Assembly: GCA_964393865.1 (NCBI GenBank)
Contig: CAYMUW010000014.1
Coordinates: forward strand, 1 to 64,000
Origin: Suilimivivens sp964393865
GTDB taxonomy: Bacteria > Bacillota > Clostridia > Lachnospirales > Lachnospiraceae
Reading direction: 5' to 3'
Length of the DNA: 64,000 nucleotides
In this document: one piece after another, positions 15,909 through 24,588 of the stretch
Layout: each line of letters begins with the position of its first letter
How positions within the stretch are numbered: position 1 is the first letter of the stretch
Notes under the pieces: generated by a model
The model's database searches: none
The model's input: only the letters and a program-made list of their open reading frames with translations
Told to the model about the DNA's origin: nothing
Made by a program: the position numbers and the translations under genes

Positions 15909-17498
15909 ATGAAAAAGAACATGAAAAAATTTACGGCGCTCTTTTTGAGCGTGGCAATGGCAATCGGTATGTTAGCCGGATGTGGTTCTAAGGATGACGG
16001 AGGCTCTTCCGCATCGCAGCCTGCAGCAGAAGGCTCTTCCGAAGCAGATACACAGGCAGACGGCGGAAGCGCAGACGCCATTGATATTTCAGAGCATGTT
16101 GAGCTGAAAATGTATTTGCTGGGAGACCGGACAGCGGATTTCGATGAGGTTTATGCCGAAATCAATAAGATTTTGGAAGAGAAGTTAAATGCTTCCGTTT
16201 CCGTAGAGTTCCTGTCATGGGGCGAGCATGACACCAAGTATTCCCTGTTATTCTCCGGCGGAGAGGATTTTGACCTGATTTTTACAGCTTCCAGCTGGGG
16301 CCACTATGAGCAGACAGTAGCGCTTGGCGGCTTCTATCCGCTGACCGAAGAGTTCGTGCAGACCTACGCACCTGATATTTGGAATGTTGTTCCCGAGATG
16401 GCATGGAGTCAGGCAAAGATTGACGGAACCGCATACATGGTTCCCAACTATCAGAACGAATTTGGACAGGACGTATTGGCAGTTCGCGGCGATTTGATGG
16501 AGAAATACGGAATTTCCGAGATTACCAATTGGGATCAGCTGGTTGAATTTTATAAGGCATGTGCGGCAGACGGTGTGTATGCAAGTCAGGGCGGCCCCTG
16601 GTATCAGTACTTCCAGGCACAGGGCCTGACCATTACAGGCGGTGCACCGAAGGGCGGAGAGCTTATTCTGTATAATAGTCAGGACCCTTCCGATTTGAGC
16701 TTTACCTATCTGCTTGATTGGAGCGGCTTTGCAGACTATTGTTATCAGATGAAAGAACTGGCTGAGTTGGGCTGCTGGTCTCCTGACGTATTGAGCTCCA
16801 GTGATGAGAGACAGACCGGACTTCTTACAGGAAGAACTGCCGGAATGATCTGGAATCTGGGAAGCTGCAAGACCTATGCAGCACAGGCAAATGCTGAGAA
16901 TCCTGACTGGAATGTAACCCTGGTTGACCCGGTAGCTGACCAGCCCAAGAAGGTTAATTCTTACATCAACAATGGTGTGGCGATTAATGTAAACAGCAAG
17001 AATCCTGAAAGAGCAATGATGGTATTGAATGAGTTTTATACCAATCCGGAGATCAATGATATGACCAGATTTGGTATTGAAGGCAAGCATTGGGAAGCTG
17101 TAGGCGATGATCAGTATAAGGTTATCGATGAGACAAACTTTGGAGTTGACAGCAACTGTAACTGGGGTTGGATGAATAATGATATCAAGAGAACAGAGTA
17201 TATTGAAGACAGAACCCCGTTGGATGATACCTATGATGCTATGCTGGAGAGCTGGAACAACAATGTAAAAGCAGAGCATGTATATGACGGTTTCAATTTT
17301 GACTCTACCAATGTAACTACTCAGGTGGCGGCTGTAGAAGCAGCAATCAGTACCTACTATGATCCCTTAATCAATGGTCTGGTAGATGATGTGGATGCAT
17401 CTCTTGAGGCATTGAGAGCGGCTTTGGAAAGCGCAGGTATTCGGGATATTATTGCAGAACTTGAGAAACAGGCAGCAGATTACGTTGCTTCCAAGTAG
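15909..17498 (+). CDS. Extracellular solute-binding lipoprotein (LplA-like)
   Basis: AAAGGAGG six bases upstream fixes the ATG at 15909. A lipoprotein signal is clear: basic MKKNMKKF, a hydrophobic core, and lipobox LAGC with Cys25, followed by a Ser/Ala/Asp-rich linker to about residue 60. The rest of the 529 residues is a type-1 substrate-binding fold of the LplA class: ILEEKLNASVSVEFLSWGEH, YMVPNYQNEFGQ, and a C-terminal DUF3502-like region ending in a helix. It delivers substrate to the two permeases directly upstream. A strong terminator follows, so it is the last gene of the transport operon. Confidence 0.92.
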   Translation: MKKNMKKFTALFLSVAMAIGMLAGCGSKDDGGSSASQPAAEGSSEADTQADGGSADAIDISEHVELKMYLLGDRTADFDEVYAEINKILEEKLNASVSVEFLSWGEHDTKYSLLFSGGEDFDLIFTASSWGHYEQTVALGGFYPLTEEFVQTYAPDIWNVVPEMAWSQAKIDGTAYMVPNYQNEFGQDVLAVRGDLMEKYGISEITNWDQLVEFYKACAADGVYASQGGPWYQYFQAQGLTITGGAPKGGELILYNSQDPSDLSFTYLLDWSGFADYCYQMKELAELGCWSPDVLSSSDERQTGLLTGRTAGMIWNLGSCKTYAAQANAENPDWNVTLVDPVADQPKKVNSYINNGVAINVNSKNPERAMMVLNEFYTNPEINDMTRFGIEGKHWEAVGDDQYKVIDETNFGVDSNCNWGWMNNDIKRTEYIEDRTPLDDTYDAMLESWNNNVKAEHVYDGFNFDSTNVTTQVAAVEAAISTYYDPLINGLVDDVDASLEALRAALESAGIRDIIAELEKQAADYVASK

Positions 17499-17511
17499 AA
17501 CAAGACTATGG

Positions 17512-17538
17512 GGCTGCCGCATAAGCGGCAGCCTCTTT
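17512..17538 (+). terminator. Terminator of the sugar transport operon
   Basis: A perfect 9-bp stem GGCTGCCGC / GCGGCAGCC with a four-base loop (ATAA) is followed by TCTTTTT. Confidence 0.9.
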
Positions 17539-17607
17539 TTGAATGATAGAAAATGACGGCAATACGGCAAAATGCCAAAGGGAATTGTGCTCTTTATGGA
17601 GGAACAG

Positions 17608-18603
17608 ATGAATATGACACTGGAGGAAATGGCGAGAGAGCTGGGCGTATCCAAAAGTACAGTATCCAGAGCTTTGTCAGGTAAAGGACGAATCGGTGAG
17701 GAGACCAGAAGAAAAATACAGGATTTCTCAAGGCAGCAGGGAATGCTGAAAGATGAGGCGCAAAGGCAGGAGACAGCTACCCGCAATCTGGGCGTGGTAT
17801 TGCCTGCGGATGTTTATATCAGCGGCGGTCCTTACTTTCAGGAGTGTATTCTGGGAATCTGTGAGACGGCCACCTTCATGGAATATGATGTGCTGATTAC
17901 GACAGGTACGGCCAATGATGTGTCAGGAATAAAAACGCTGGTGGAGAAGAAAAAGGTAGACGGTATTATTCTCACCAGAAGTCTGGAGGATGATAAGGGG
18001 CTTCAATACCTGACGGAAATTGGTTTTCCGGTAGGACTTACGGGGATTTGTTCTAAGAGTGAGGTCATTCAGGTGGATACCGATAATGAAGCGGCAGCGG
18101 AAAGCCTGACCTCATTGCTGATCGGCAGGGGTTATCGGAGGTTTGCTCTGATTATAGATAATATGGAGTATATGGTAAACAAGAGCAGGCACAGAGGCTT
18201 TTACAATGCATTGCAGAAAAAGAATATTCCATTGGAAAGGCAGACGATCATATCCACGCCTTTGAAAATGGATATGTTGGATTCGGTGGTGGTGGATCTG
18301 ATTTCCCGGAAAATAGAATGTATTATTTGCGGGGATGATGTGATATGTACCCGTGTCATGTCAAGCCTGCAGGCGGAAGGGTATCGTATTCCTAAGGATA
18401 TAGCCATTGCTTCTTTGTATAACAGTCCCAATCTGGACTGCTTCTCCCCTTCCATAACGGCGGTAAATGTATCGGCGCGGCAGGTGGGAAACATGATAAG
18501 CAGACAGATGATCAATTATCTTACAGGCAAGGAATACCAGAATAAGACGATTGTGGATTACGAAATTTTAATGCGTAAATCCGCCAGCGGAATAGAGAAA
18601 TGA
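17608..18603 (+). CDS. LacI-family transcriptional regulator
   Basis: The ATG at 17608 follows GGAGG by six bases. The 331-residue protein begins with a LacI helix-turn-helix (TLEEMARELGVSKSTVSRAL, residues 3-22) and hinge (GRIGEETRRKIQDFSR). A periplasmic-binding-protein-like effector domain follows: NLGVVLPADVYISGGPYFQ, VDGIILTRSLEDD, ALIIDNMEYM, IICGDDVICTRVMSSL. It lies between the transporter operon terminator and the GH35 gene 27 bases downstream. It is the likely regulator of both, through the TGCGCA sites at 13778-13968. The effector is probably the imported sugar or its product. Confidence 0.9.
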   Translation: MNMTLEEMARELGVSKSTVSRALSGKGRIGEETRRKIQDFSRQQGMLKDEAQRQETATRNLGVVLPADVYISGGPYFQECILGICETATFMEYDVLITTGTANDVSGIKTLVEKKKVDGIILTRSLEDDKGLQYLTEIGFPVGLTGICSKSEVIQVDTDNEAAAESLTSLLIGRGYRRFALIIDNMEYMVNKSRHRGFYNALQKKNIPLERQTIISTPLKMDMLDSVVVDLISRKIECIICGDDVICTRVMSSLQAEGYRIPKDIAIASLYNSPNLDCFSPSITAVNVSARQVGNMISRQMINYLTGKEYQNKTIVDYEILMRKSASGIEK

Positions 18604-18630
18604 TAACACAAGCAGCTTGGGAGGGCAGTG

Positions 18631-20724
18631 ATGAGCATAGAATATACATATAACAGTCAGTATCTTATGAAGGATGGAGAGCCGTGGTTTCCGGTGATGG
18701 GGGAAATGCATTATTCCAGATACCGGCAGGAGCTTTGGGAGGAGTCCCTTCGAAAGATGAAAGCCGGCGGTGTAACGATTGTGTCTTCCTATGTGATTTG
18801 GATTCACCATGAAGAGGAAGAAGGCGTTTTTGATTTTTCCGGCTGCAGAGATTTGGGATATTTTGTGGAGCTTTGTAAAAAGGTGGGCCTTAAAATGTGT
18901 CTTCGGCTGGGTCCCTGGGTACATGGAGAAGTGCGTAACGGCGGTTTTCCGGACTGGGTTGCAGCTCTGGAGAAGACGGGAGTGAAAACCAGAAGCAATG
19001 ACGAAATTTACATGGGTTATGTAAAACGTTATTGGGAGCAGATATTTACACAGGTAAAGGGACAGATGCACAAGGACGGAGGCCCTGTGATTGCTGTTCA
19101 GCTGGAAAATGAATATGGGCATGTGGGAGGCCTTAGGGGCGAGGCCGGTGAAGCGCATATGCGCCGTCTGGAGGCACTGGCTAAGGAGATTGGCTTTAAT
19201 GTGCCTTTATATACGGCTACCGGATGGGGCGGCGCCTGCATTGGCGATGCACTGCCTGTTATGGGCGGCTATTGTGAAGCCCCTTGGAATCAGAGCATCA
19301 CGGAGCTGTCTGCCAATACCAATTATGTAATCAGCCATGTGAGGAACGATGCACTGATTGCCTGTGATCATCATGTGGATGACGCTATTACCTTTGATGA
19401 GTCCAGGTTCCCTTATCTTACGGCAGAGCTTGGAGGAGGACTTCAGGTGACTGGTCATAGAAGACCGGTGGCAAGCGGAACGGATATCGGCGCCATGTCA
19501 ACAACCAAGCTGGCAAGCGGTGTTGCAATGCTTGGATATTATATGTATCACGGGGGGAGTAATCCAAGGGGAAAGCTTTCCACCCTTCAGGAAAGCCAGG
19601 CTACGGGTTATTTGAACGATCTGCCGGAGATAAATTATGATTTTAATGCGCCGGTGAGACAGTATGGCACTATTTCTGACAGCTTTAAGGAAATTAAGCT
19701 GCTGGCTGCTTTTCTGCAGGATTTTGGAGAGGATATGGCAGCATTGCCGGCGGAAATAGAGCCTGATAACGTGAAGCCGGAGGATATGCACACGCTGCGG
19801 AAATCCTGTCGGCATGACGATACACACGGTTATGTATTTTTCAATAATTATCAAAGACATCGAACCATGGATGCCCATGAAGGTGTGGTTTTCCGTGGAA
19901 CGGCCCGAGACGGTGAGGTTGTGTTCCCGGCAGTGGACATTCCCAGCGGCGCCTATGGATTTTTCCCATACAACATGCAGCTGGGAGAAGCGGTTTTGCG
20001 TTCGGCGCTGGCAACTCCTTTATGCCGCTTAGAGGGAAAAGAGGAGGAAACCTTTGTGTTTTACGGAGATTATGAGCCCTGCTACAGCTGGAAGGAGGGA
20101 AAGGAGGCCGATGTCCTGCATTTGACGAGGAAACAGGCTCTGGACGCATTTAAGGTTACGCTGGATCAGGATTATCTGGTGCTTTGTGATAATTATGTCT
20201 GGGAGGAAAACGGAGAGCTTCTTGTTACGGGAGGAGCGGATACGGCGATCCTGTCCTATCCCGAGCTTGGACGCGTGCCTGATGGCTTTTCGGTATGCGG
20301 CAGAGAAGGGCGGTTTACAATTTATCAAAGAAGCCTTGAGGATGTCCGGGCAGCAGCAGTATTTGAAAGCGTGGAACCGAACCGGTGCCCCGGGGAGGCA
20401 GAGGAAGACGGCAGGGTTTATGAGATCAATATTTCCTACCCGGAAAAAGAAAATAGAATGACAGGCAGAGATACGCTGCTGTGGCTTGACTATACCGGCT
20501 TTAGCATGGAGATTTGGATGGGAGAAGAAAAGATCAATGACCATTTCTATACCGGTCAGCAGGTACCCCTCAGTCTGGGATATTTTGATTTCCCGGATAA
20601 GCTTACCGTAGTTGTGAAGCCTTTGAAGGAGGACAGCCGGGTTTATCTGGAAAAGTGGCCGCCTCTTACGGACGGAAGGGCGTGCAGTCTTGAACAGGTG
20701 ACGGTGGAGGAGCAGTATCGATAA
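18631..20724 (+). CDS. Glycoside hydrolase family 35 beta-galactosidase
   Basis: GGGAGGGC precedes the ATG at 18631. The N-terminal half is a GH35 (beta/alpha)8 barrel: PVMGEMHYSRYRQELWEESL, VSSYVIWIHHEEEEGVFDF, and CLRLGPWVHGEVRNGGFPDW. The acid/base Glu161 sits in VQLENEYG and the nucleophile Glu266 in YLTAELGGG. YYMYHGGSNPRGK completes the sugar site. C-terminal beta domains follow to residue 697. There is no signal peptide, so it should act in the cytosol on galactosides brought in by the upstream transporter. It belongs to the bacterial branch lacking secretion signals. Confidence 0.92.
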   Translation: MSIEYTYNSQYLMKDGEPWFPVMGEMHYSRYRQELWEESLRKMKAGGVTIVSSYVIWIHHEEEEGVFDFSGCRDLGYFVELCKKVGLKMCLRLGPWVHGEVRNGGFPDWVAALEKTGVKTRSNDEIYMGYVKRYWEQIFTQVKGQMHKDGGPVIAVQLENEYGHVGGLRGEAGEAHMRRLEALAKEIGFNVPLYTATGWGGACIGDALPVMGGYCEAPWNQSITELSANTNYVISHVRNDALIACDHHVDDAITFDESRFPYLTAELGGGLQVTGHRRPVASGTDIGAMSTTKLASGVAMLGYYMYHGGSNPRGKLSTLQESQATGYLNDLPEINYDFNAPVRQYGTISDSFKEIKLLAAFLQDFGEDMAALPAEIEPDNVKPEDMHTLRKSCRHDDTHGYVFFNNYQRHRTMDAHEGVVFRGTARDGEVVFPAVDIPSGAYGFFPYNMQLGEAVLRSALATPLCRLEGKEEETFVFYGDYEPCYSWKEGKEADVLHLTRKQALDAFKVTLDQDYLVLCDNYVWEENGELLVTGGADTAILSYPELGRVPDGFSVCGREGRFTIYQRSLEDVRAAAVFESVEPNRCPGEAEEDGRVYEINISYPEKENRMTGRDTLLWLDYTGFSMEIWMGEEKINDHFYTGQQVPLSLGYFDFPDKLTVVVKPLKEDSRVYLEKWPPLTDGRACSLEQVTVEEQYR

Positions 20725-20764
20725 TGGAAATGCCCGGACTACAGTGCTCATGCAGAAATAATGG

Positions 20765-20793
20765 TTGACAAAACCGCCCCTTTTGCATATTCT
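20765..20793 (+). promoter_or_regulatory. Promoter of the Cys T-box / cysES transcript
   Basis: A consensus TTGACA at 20765-20770 is followed after 17 bases by TATTCT at 20788-20793, which places the transcript start near 20800, at the beginning of the T-box leader. Confidence 0.7.
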
Positions 20794-20799
20794 GTTAAT

Positions 20800-21097
20800 G
20801 TAAAAAAGATTTTCGGTTTAGATAGGTTGAAATGCTTTGAACGGAAAGAGTATATTGTTGTTTCATTCGGAAGAATGAACTTTGGACAGAGAGGGAATGC
20901 CGTCGGCTGGAAGCGTTCCTGCAATGAGATAATAGAAGTGCATCCGGGAGCAGGTTTTGTGAACAGAAGGATTTTGTACGGCTTAGTAGCAGAGCACGTG
21001 TTTACGCGTTAAGTAACTTGAGCGGAAGCGGCAATGCTTCTAAAATAGAGTGGAACCACGGATAACTTCGTCTCTTGAGGCGGGGCTATCCGTTTTT
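20800..21097 (+). promoter_or_regulatory. T-box riboswitch, Cys-specific
   Basis: The leader has the T-box order. A stem I region contains ACAGAGAGGGAA (AG-bulge/GA-motif side) and a specifier region GAAGTGCATC with TGC (Cys) at 20939-20941. The T-box bulge block TAGAGTGGAACCACGG follows at 21046-21061. A terminator is formed by CGGATA (21059-21064) and TATCCG (21087-21092) with a T run. The block departs from the usual GGGTGGNACCGCG at two places but keeps GTGGAACC, which pairs with the NCCA end of uncharged tRNA. Uncharged tRNA-Cys should favour the antiterminator and let cysE and cysS be transcribed. A 83-codon frame through this region is not a gene. Confidence 0.88.
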
Positions 21098-21210
21098 ATG
21101 TGATAGGGAAATGCTCGAAAAGCAGTTAGAAGCCAACTTTTTTTATGTAATTAGTGCTGTGAGTACAGCGGAGCCTGCGCATTTTAGAACCGAAATAAGG
21201 GGTTGAAACA

Positions 21211-21882
21211 GTGGGATTTATCAAAAATATAAAAGAAGAAACCAAAATTATCAGGGAACGTGACGCCGCAATTCACTCTTCCATGGAGGTATTTTTATAC
21301 CCCAGCTTTAAGGTCATGATCCATTACAGGATTGCTCATAAGTTATACTTGAAGAAGCATTATTTTCTGGCAAGATGGGTATCCCAGAGAGGCGTGCGCA
21401 AGACCGGAATTGAAATTCATCCGGGGGCAACGATCGGTCAGGGCTTTTTTATTGACCATGGAAACGGTGTCATCATCGGTGAGACTACGATTATCGGCGA
21501 CAATGTAACACTTTATCAGGGGGTTACTCTTGGGGGAACCGGTAAGGAGCAGGGAAAAAGGCATCCCACTTTGGGGAATAATATTATGATAGGAGCAGGC
21601 GCAAAGGTGTTGGGATCGTGTACCATCGGAGACAATTCCAAGATTGGAGCCGGAAGCGTGGTGCTTCAGGATGTGCCTTCCGGATCAACAGTGGTAGGCG
21701 TGCCGGGAAGAGTTGTGAAGCAGCTGAAGCAATGCCTGCCGCAGGAGGAATTGGATCAGGTGAATTTCCCGGACCCTGTAATGGAGGATTTGAATAACCT
21801 TCATCATGCCAATGCTGAGCTGACTAACCGGGTGCTTGATTTGGAAAGAGAGATACGGGAATTAAAAAGAAAAAATATATAA
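21211..21882 (+). CDS. cysE: Serine O-acetyltransferase
   Basis: CysE acetylates L-serine with acetyl-CoA, the first step of cysteine synthesis. The start is GTG with AAGGGG upstream. An N-terminal helical part (residues 1-65, FLYPSFKVMIHYRIAHKL) is followed by a left-handed beta-helix of hexapeptide repeats: GIEIHPGATIGQGFFIDHGNG, VIIGETTIIGDNVTLYQG (each quoted in part). The active-site pieces are DHGNGV and TLGGTGKEQGKRHPTLG. The last 40 residues form a coiled coil (LNNLHHANAELTNRVLDLER). It is controlled by the Cys T-box and lies 27 bases before cysS. Confidence 0.95.
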   Translation: MGFIKNIKEETKIIRERDAAIHSSMEVFLYPSFKVMIHYRIAHKLYLKKHYFLARWVSQRGVRKTGIEIHPGATIGQGFFIDHGNGVIIGETTIIGDNVTLYQGVTLGGTGKEQGKRHPTLGNNIMIGAGAKVLGSCTIGDNSKIGAGSVVLQDVPSGSTVVGVPGRVVKQLKQCLPQEELDQVNFPDPVMEDLNNLHHANAELTNRVLDLEREIRELKRKNI

Positions 21883-21909
21883 TGCTTCAAACGGAGGATG
21901 ATGATTCAC

Positions 21910-23319
21910 ATGAAAATCTATAACACATTGTCAAAGAGAAAAGAGGAGTTTGTGCCTTTAGAGGAAGGAAAGGTAAAAATGTATGTATGCGGCCCCACCG
22001 TATACAATTTAATCCATATCGGGAATGCGCGTCCCATGATCGTATTTGATACTGTCAGAAGATATATGGAGCACAAGGGCTATGAGGTCAATTATGTTTC
22101 CAATTTCACGGACGTGGATGACAAAATTATTAAAAAGGCTATTGAAGAGGGTGTGGATGCCTCTGTCATTTCCGAACGTTATATTGCCGAATGTAAAAAG
22201 GATATGGAAGCCATGAATGTGAAGACGGCAACCACTCATCCCAAGGCCACCGAAGAAATCTGCGGAATGCTGGATATGATCGGAACCCTGATAGAAAAGG
22301 GGCATGCCTATACAGCTGCAGACGGAACTGTGTATTTCAGAACTAGAAGCTTTAAGGGCTACGGAAAGCTTTCCCACAAAAATCTGGACGATCTTCAGGG
22401 CGGCAACAGATCCCTGCTGGTAACCGGTGAGGATCAAAAGGAGGACCCGCTTGATTTCGTTCTCTGGAAGCCCAAAAAGGACGGGGAGCCTTACTGGGAG
22501 TCACCCTGGTGTGACGGTCGTCCCGGCTGGCACATTGAATGCTCCGTAATGAGCAAAAAGTATCTGGGAGAGGAAATTGACATTCATGCGGGAGGAGAGG
22601 ATTTGATCTTTCCCCATCATGAAAACGAAATTGCCCAGTCGGAAGCGGCCAACGGCAAGCCCTTTGCAAAATACTGGATGCACAATGCATTCTTGAACAT
22701 TGATAATAAAAAGATGTCCAAATCTGCGGGCAACTTCTTTACCGTAAGGGATATCAGCGAAAAATATGATCTGCAGGTGTTTCGCTTTTTCATGCTTTCC
22801 GCACATTACAGAAGTCCCCTTAATTTCAGCGCAGAGCTGATGGAAGCGGCGCAGAACGGCTATGACAGAATTGTAACAAGTGTCAGCAATTTAAATTATT
22901 TGCTTGAACATGCCGCTTCTGATACAATGAGTGAGGAGGAGGAAAAGCTGGCAGAGGAAGCAAAAGCGTTTATTGGCAGCTTTGACGAGGCCATGGATGA
23001 CGATTTCAATACCGCAGATGCCCTTGCGGCAATCTTTGAACTGGTGAAGTTCGCCAATACCAATGCCAGGGCAGGTTGCAGCGGTGCATTTATCAGAGCG
23101 CTGAAGGATGAGATTGTTACACTTTCCGATATCTGCGGATTGATCGTGGAGAAGAAGCAGGAAATGCTTGACGGAGATATCGAGGCGTTGATTGAGGAGC
23201 GTCAGACGGCCAGAAAGGCAAAGAACTTCCAGCGTGCCGATGAAATCAGGAATGAGCTGCTTGACAAGGGAATTGTTCTTGAGGATACCCGTGAAGGAGT
23301 TAAATGGAAGAGAGTTTAG
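21910..23319 (+). CDS. cysS: Cysteinyl-tRNA synthetase
   Basis: CysRS charges tRNA-Cys. Among three close ATGs (21898, 21901, 21910) the last is chosen for its distance from GGAGG and because it gives MKIYNTLSKRKEEF, the usual start. HIGNARP is the HIGH-type motif and KMSKSAGN the KMSKS loop. Zinc ligands are seen as MYVCGPTVYN, PGWHIECSVMS and GGEDLIFPHHENE. The length of 469 residues is normal. The last codons overlap mrnC by 16 bases. Expression depends on the T-box upstream of cysE, a feedback in which lack of charged tRNA-Cys raises both its substrate supply and its charging enzyme. Confidence 0.97.
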   Translation: MKIYNTLSKRKEEFVPLEEGKVKMYVCGPTVYNLIHIGNARPMIVFDTVRRYMEHKGYEVNYVSNFTDVDDKIIKKAIEEGVDASVISERYIAECKKDMEAMNVKTATTHPKATEEICGMLDMIGTLIEKGHAYTAADGTVYFRTRSFKGYGKLSHKNLDDLQGGNRSLLVTGEDQKEDPLDFVLWKPKKDGEPYWESPWCDGRPGWHIECSVMSKKYLGEEIDIHAGGEDLIFPHHENEIAQSEAANGKPFAKYWMHNAFLNIDNKKMSKSAGNFFTVRDISEKYDLQVFRFFMLSAHYRSPLNFSAELMEAAQNGYDRIVTSVSNLNYLLEHAASDTMSEEEEKLAEEAKAFIGSFDEAMDDDFNTADALAAIFELVKFANTNARAGCSGAFIRALKDEIVTLSDICGLIVEKKQEMLDGDIEALIEERQTARKAKNFQRADEIRNELLDKGIVLEDTREGVKWKRV

Positions 23320-23741
23320 ATTTTTTACAGCAAATTAAAGACAGCTTTGGTTTAAAAGAGGTGGATATCAGAACATATTCACCTCTTACCCTTGCTTATA
23401 TCGGCGATGCGGTTTACGATCTGCTTTTCAGAACTGTGGTTGTGGGAAAAGGAAACACCTCAGCCAATAAGCTACACAACAGAACCGTTCAATATGTGAA
23501 AGCGCCTGCTCAGGCGCAGCTGATAGAGAGTATTTCGGATCAGCTTACCGAGGAGGAAAGCAGCGTATATAAAAGAGGCAGAAATGCCAAACCTTATACT
23601 ATGGCCAAGAATGCTACCTTAGCGGAGTACAAGAAGGCTACCGGATTGGAAGCGCTGGTCGGATATCTGTACCTCCAGGGGCGGATGGAGAGGATACTGG
23701 AATTGATACAGATGGGTTTACATAACACGGGTAATGATTGA
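23304..23741 (+). CDS. mrnC: Mini-ribonuclease 3
   Basis: Mini-III matures 23S rRNA ends. The 145-residue protein is a lone RNase III catalytic domain without a dsRNA-binding domain: SPLTLAYIGDAVYDLLFR holds the first acidic pair, KLHNRTVQYVKAPAQA follows, and EYKKATGLEALVGYLYL holds the catalytic Glu. Its start lies inside the end of cysS, and its end overlaps rlmB by eight bases. The cysS-mrnC-rlmB order is common in Firmicutes. Confidence 0.94.
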   Translation: MEESLDFLQQIKDSFGLKEVDIRTYSPLTLAYIGDAVYDLLFRTVVVGKGNTSANKLHNRTVQYVKAPAQAQLIESISDQLTEEESSVYKRGRNAKPYTMAKNATLAEYKKATGLEALVGYLYLQGRMERILELIQMGLHNTGND

Positions 23742-24579
23742 AAGAAAGTCCGCAATTGCAAGAAAGGCTTCGAGCAAAAGACAGGCCGTAGAAATAAAGA
23801 AAGGGATACAGAATAAGGTGGAAGAAAAAAAGCAGGATGTCAATGAGTTTTTTATAGAGGGAAGAAATGCGGTTATAGAGGCCTTTCGTTCGGGAAGGAG
23901 CATTGACCGGGTGTACATACTTGATGGTTGTCAGGACGGTCCTGTCAGCACCATTAAAAGAGAGGCTAAGAAGCAGGATACCATCATCAAGTATGTGAGC
24001 AAAGAGCGCTTGGATCAGATGTCTGAGACGGGAAGGCATCAGGGAGTCATTGCAAATGTGGCTGCCTATACCTATGCAGAGGTGGAGGACATGCTTGCCC
24101 TTGCCAGAGAAAAGGGGGAGCCGCCTTTTTTATTTCTGCTTGACAATATTGAAGATCCTCATAATCTGGGAGCGATTATAAGAACAGCCAATCTGGCGGG
24201 AGCGCATGGGGTCATTATCCCCAAAAACCGTGCTGCAGGGCTGACTGCCACCGTGGCACGAACCTCCGCAGGAGCACTAAATTACACACCTGTAGCCCGG
24301 GTGACGAACCTTTCCAGAACCATCAAGGAGCTTAAGGAGCAGGGGATATGGTTTGTGTGTGCGGATATGAACGGAACCCGGATGTATGATTTGAATTTGA
24401 CAGGGCCAATAGGTCTTGTGATTGGAAACGAGGGGGAAGGCGTAAGCAGACTGGTGAAGGAAAGCTGTGATATGACAGCTGCTATTCCCATGAAGGGAGA
24501 CATTGATTCTTTAAATGCTTCCGTGGCAGCAGGTGTGCTGGCTTATGAGATTGTCCGCCAGAGAATTGGAAATAAATAG
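23734..24579 (+). CDS. rlmB: 23S rRNA 2'-O-methyltransferase RlmB (SpoU/TrmH family)
   Basis: RlmB methylates the ribose of a guanosine in 23S rRNA (G2251 in E. coli). The first 40 residues are a basic extension; the substrate-binding domain starts at FFIEGRNAVIEAFRSGR. The trefoil-knot SPOUT domain has the three motifs: LLDNIEDPHNLGAIIRTANL, GLVIGNEGEGVSRLVKE and IPMKGDIDSLNASVAAGVL. The length of 281 residues is slightly above average because of the N-terminal tail. It overlaps mrnC by eight bases and is followed ten bases later by the SGNH gene. Confidence 0.94.
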   Translation: MIERKSAIARKASSKRQAVEIKKGIQNKVEEKKQDVNEFFIEGRNAVIEAFRSGRSIDRVYILDGCQDGPVSTIKREAKKQDTIIKYVSKERLDQMSETGRHQGVIANVAAYTYAEVEDMLALAREKGEPPFLFLLDNIEDPHNLGAIIRTANLAGAHGVIIPKNRAAGLTATVARTSAGALNYTPVARVTNLSRTIKELKEQGIWFVCADMNGTRMYDLNLTGPIGLVIGNEGEGVSRLVKESCDMTAAIPMKGDIDSLNASVAAGVLAYEIVRQRIGNK

Positions 24580-24588
24580 GAAAAGGAA

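Noticed and set aside
16248..17279. 343-codon frame on the minus strand
   Set aside because: It is antisense to the solute-binding lipoprotein, whose signal peptide, lipobox and family sequence are clear; the translation has no recognisable domain.
20761..21012. 83-codon open frame before cysE
   Set aside because: It lies wholly within the Cys T-box leader, has no ribosome site and begins in the promoter -35 box; RNA structure explains the sequence.
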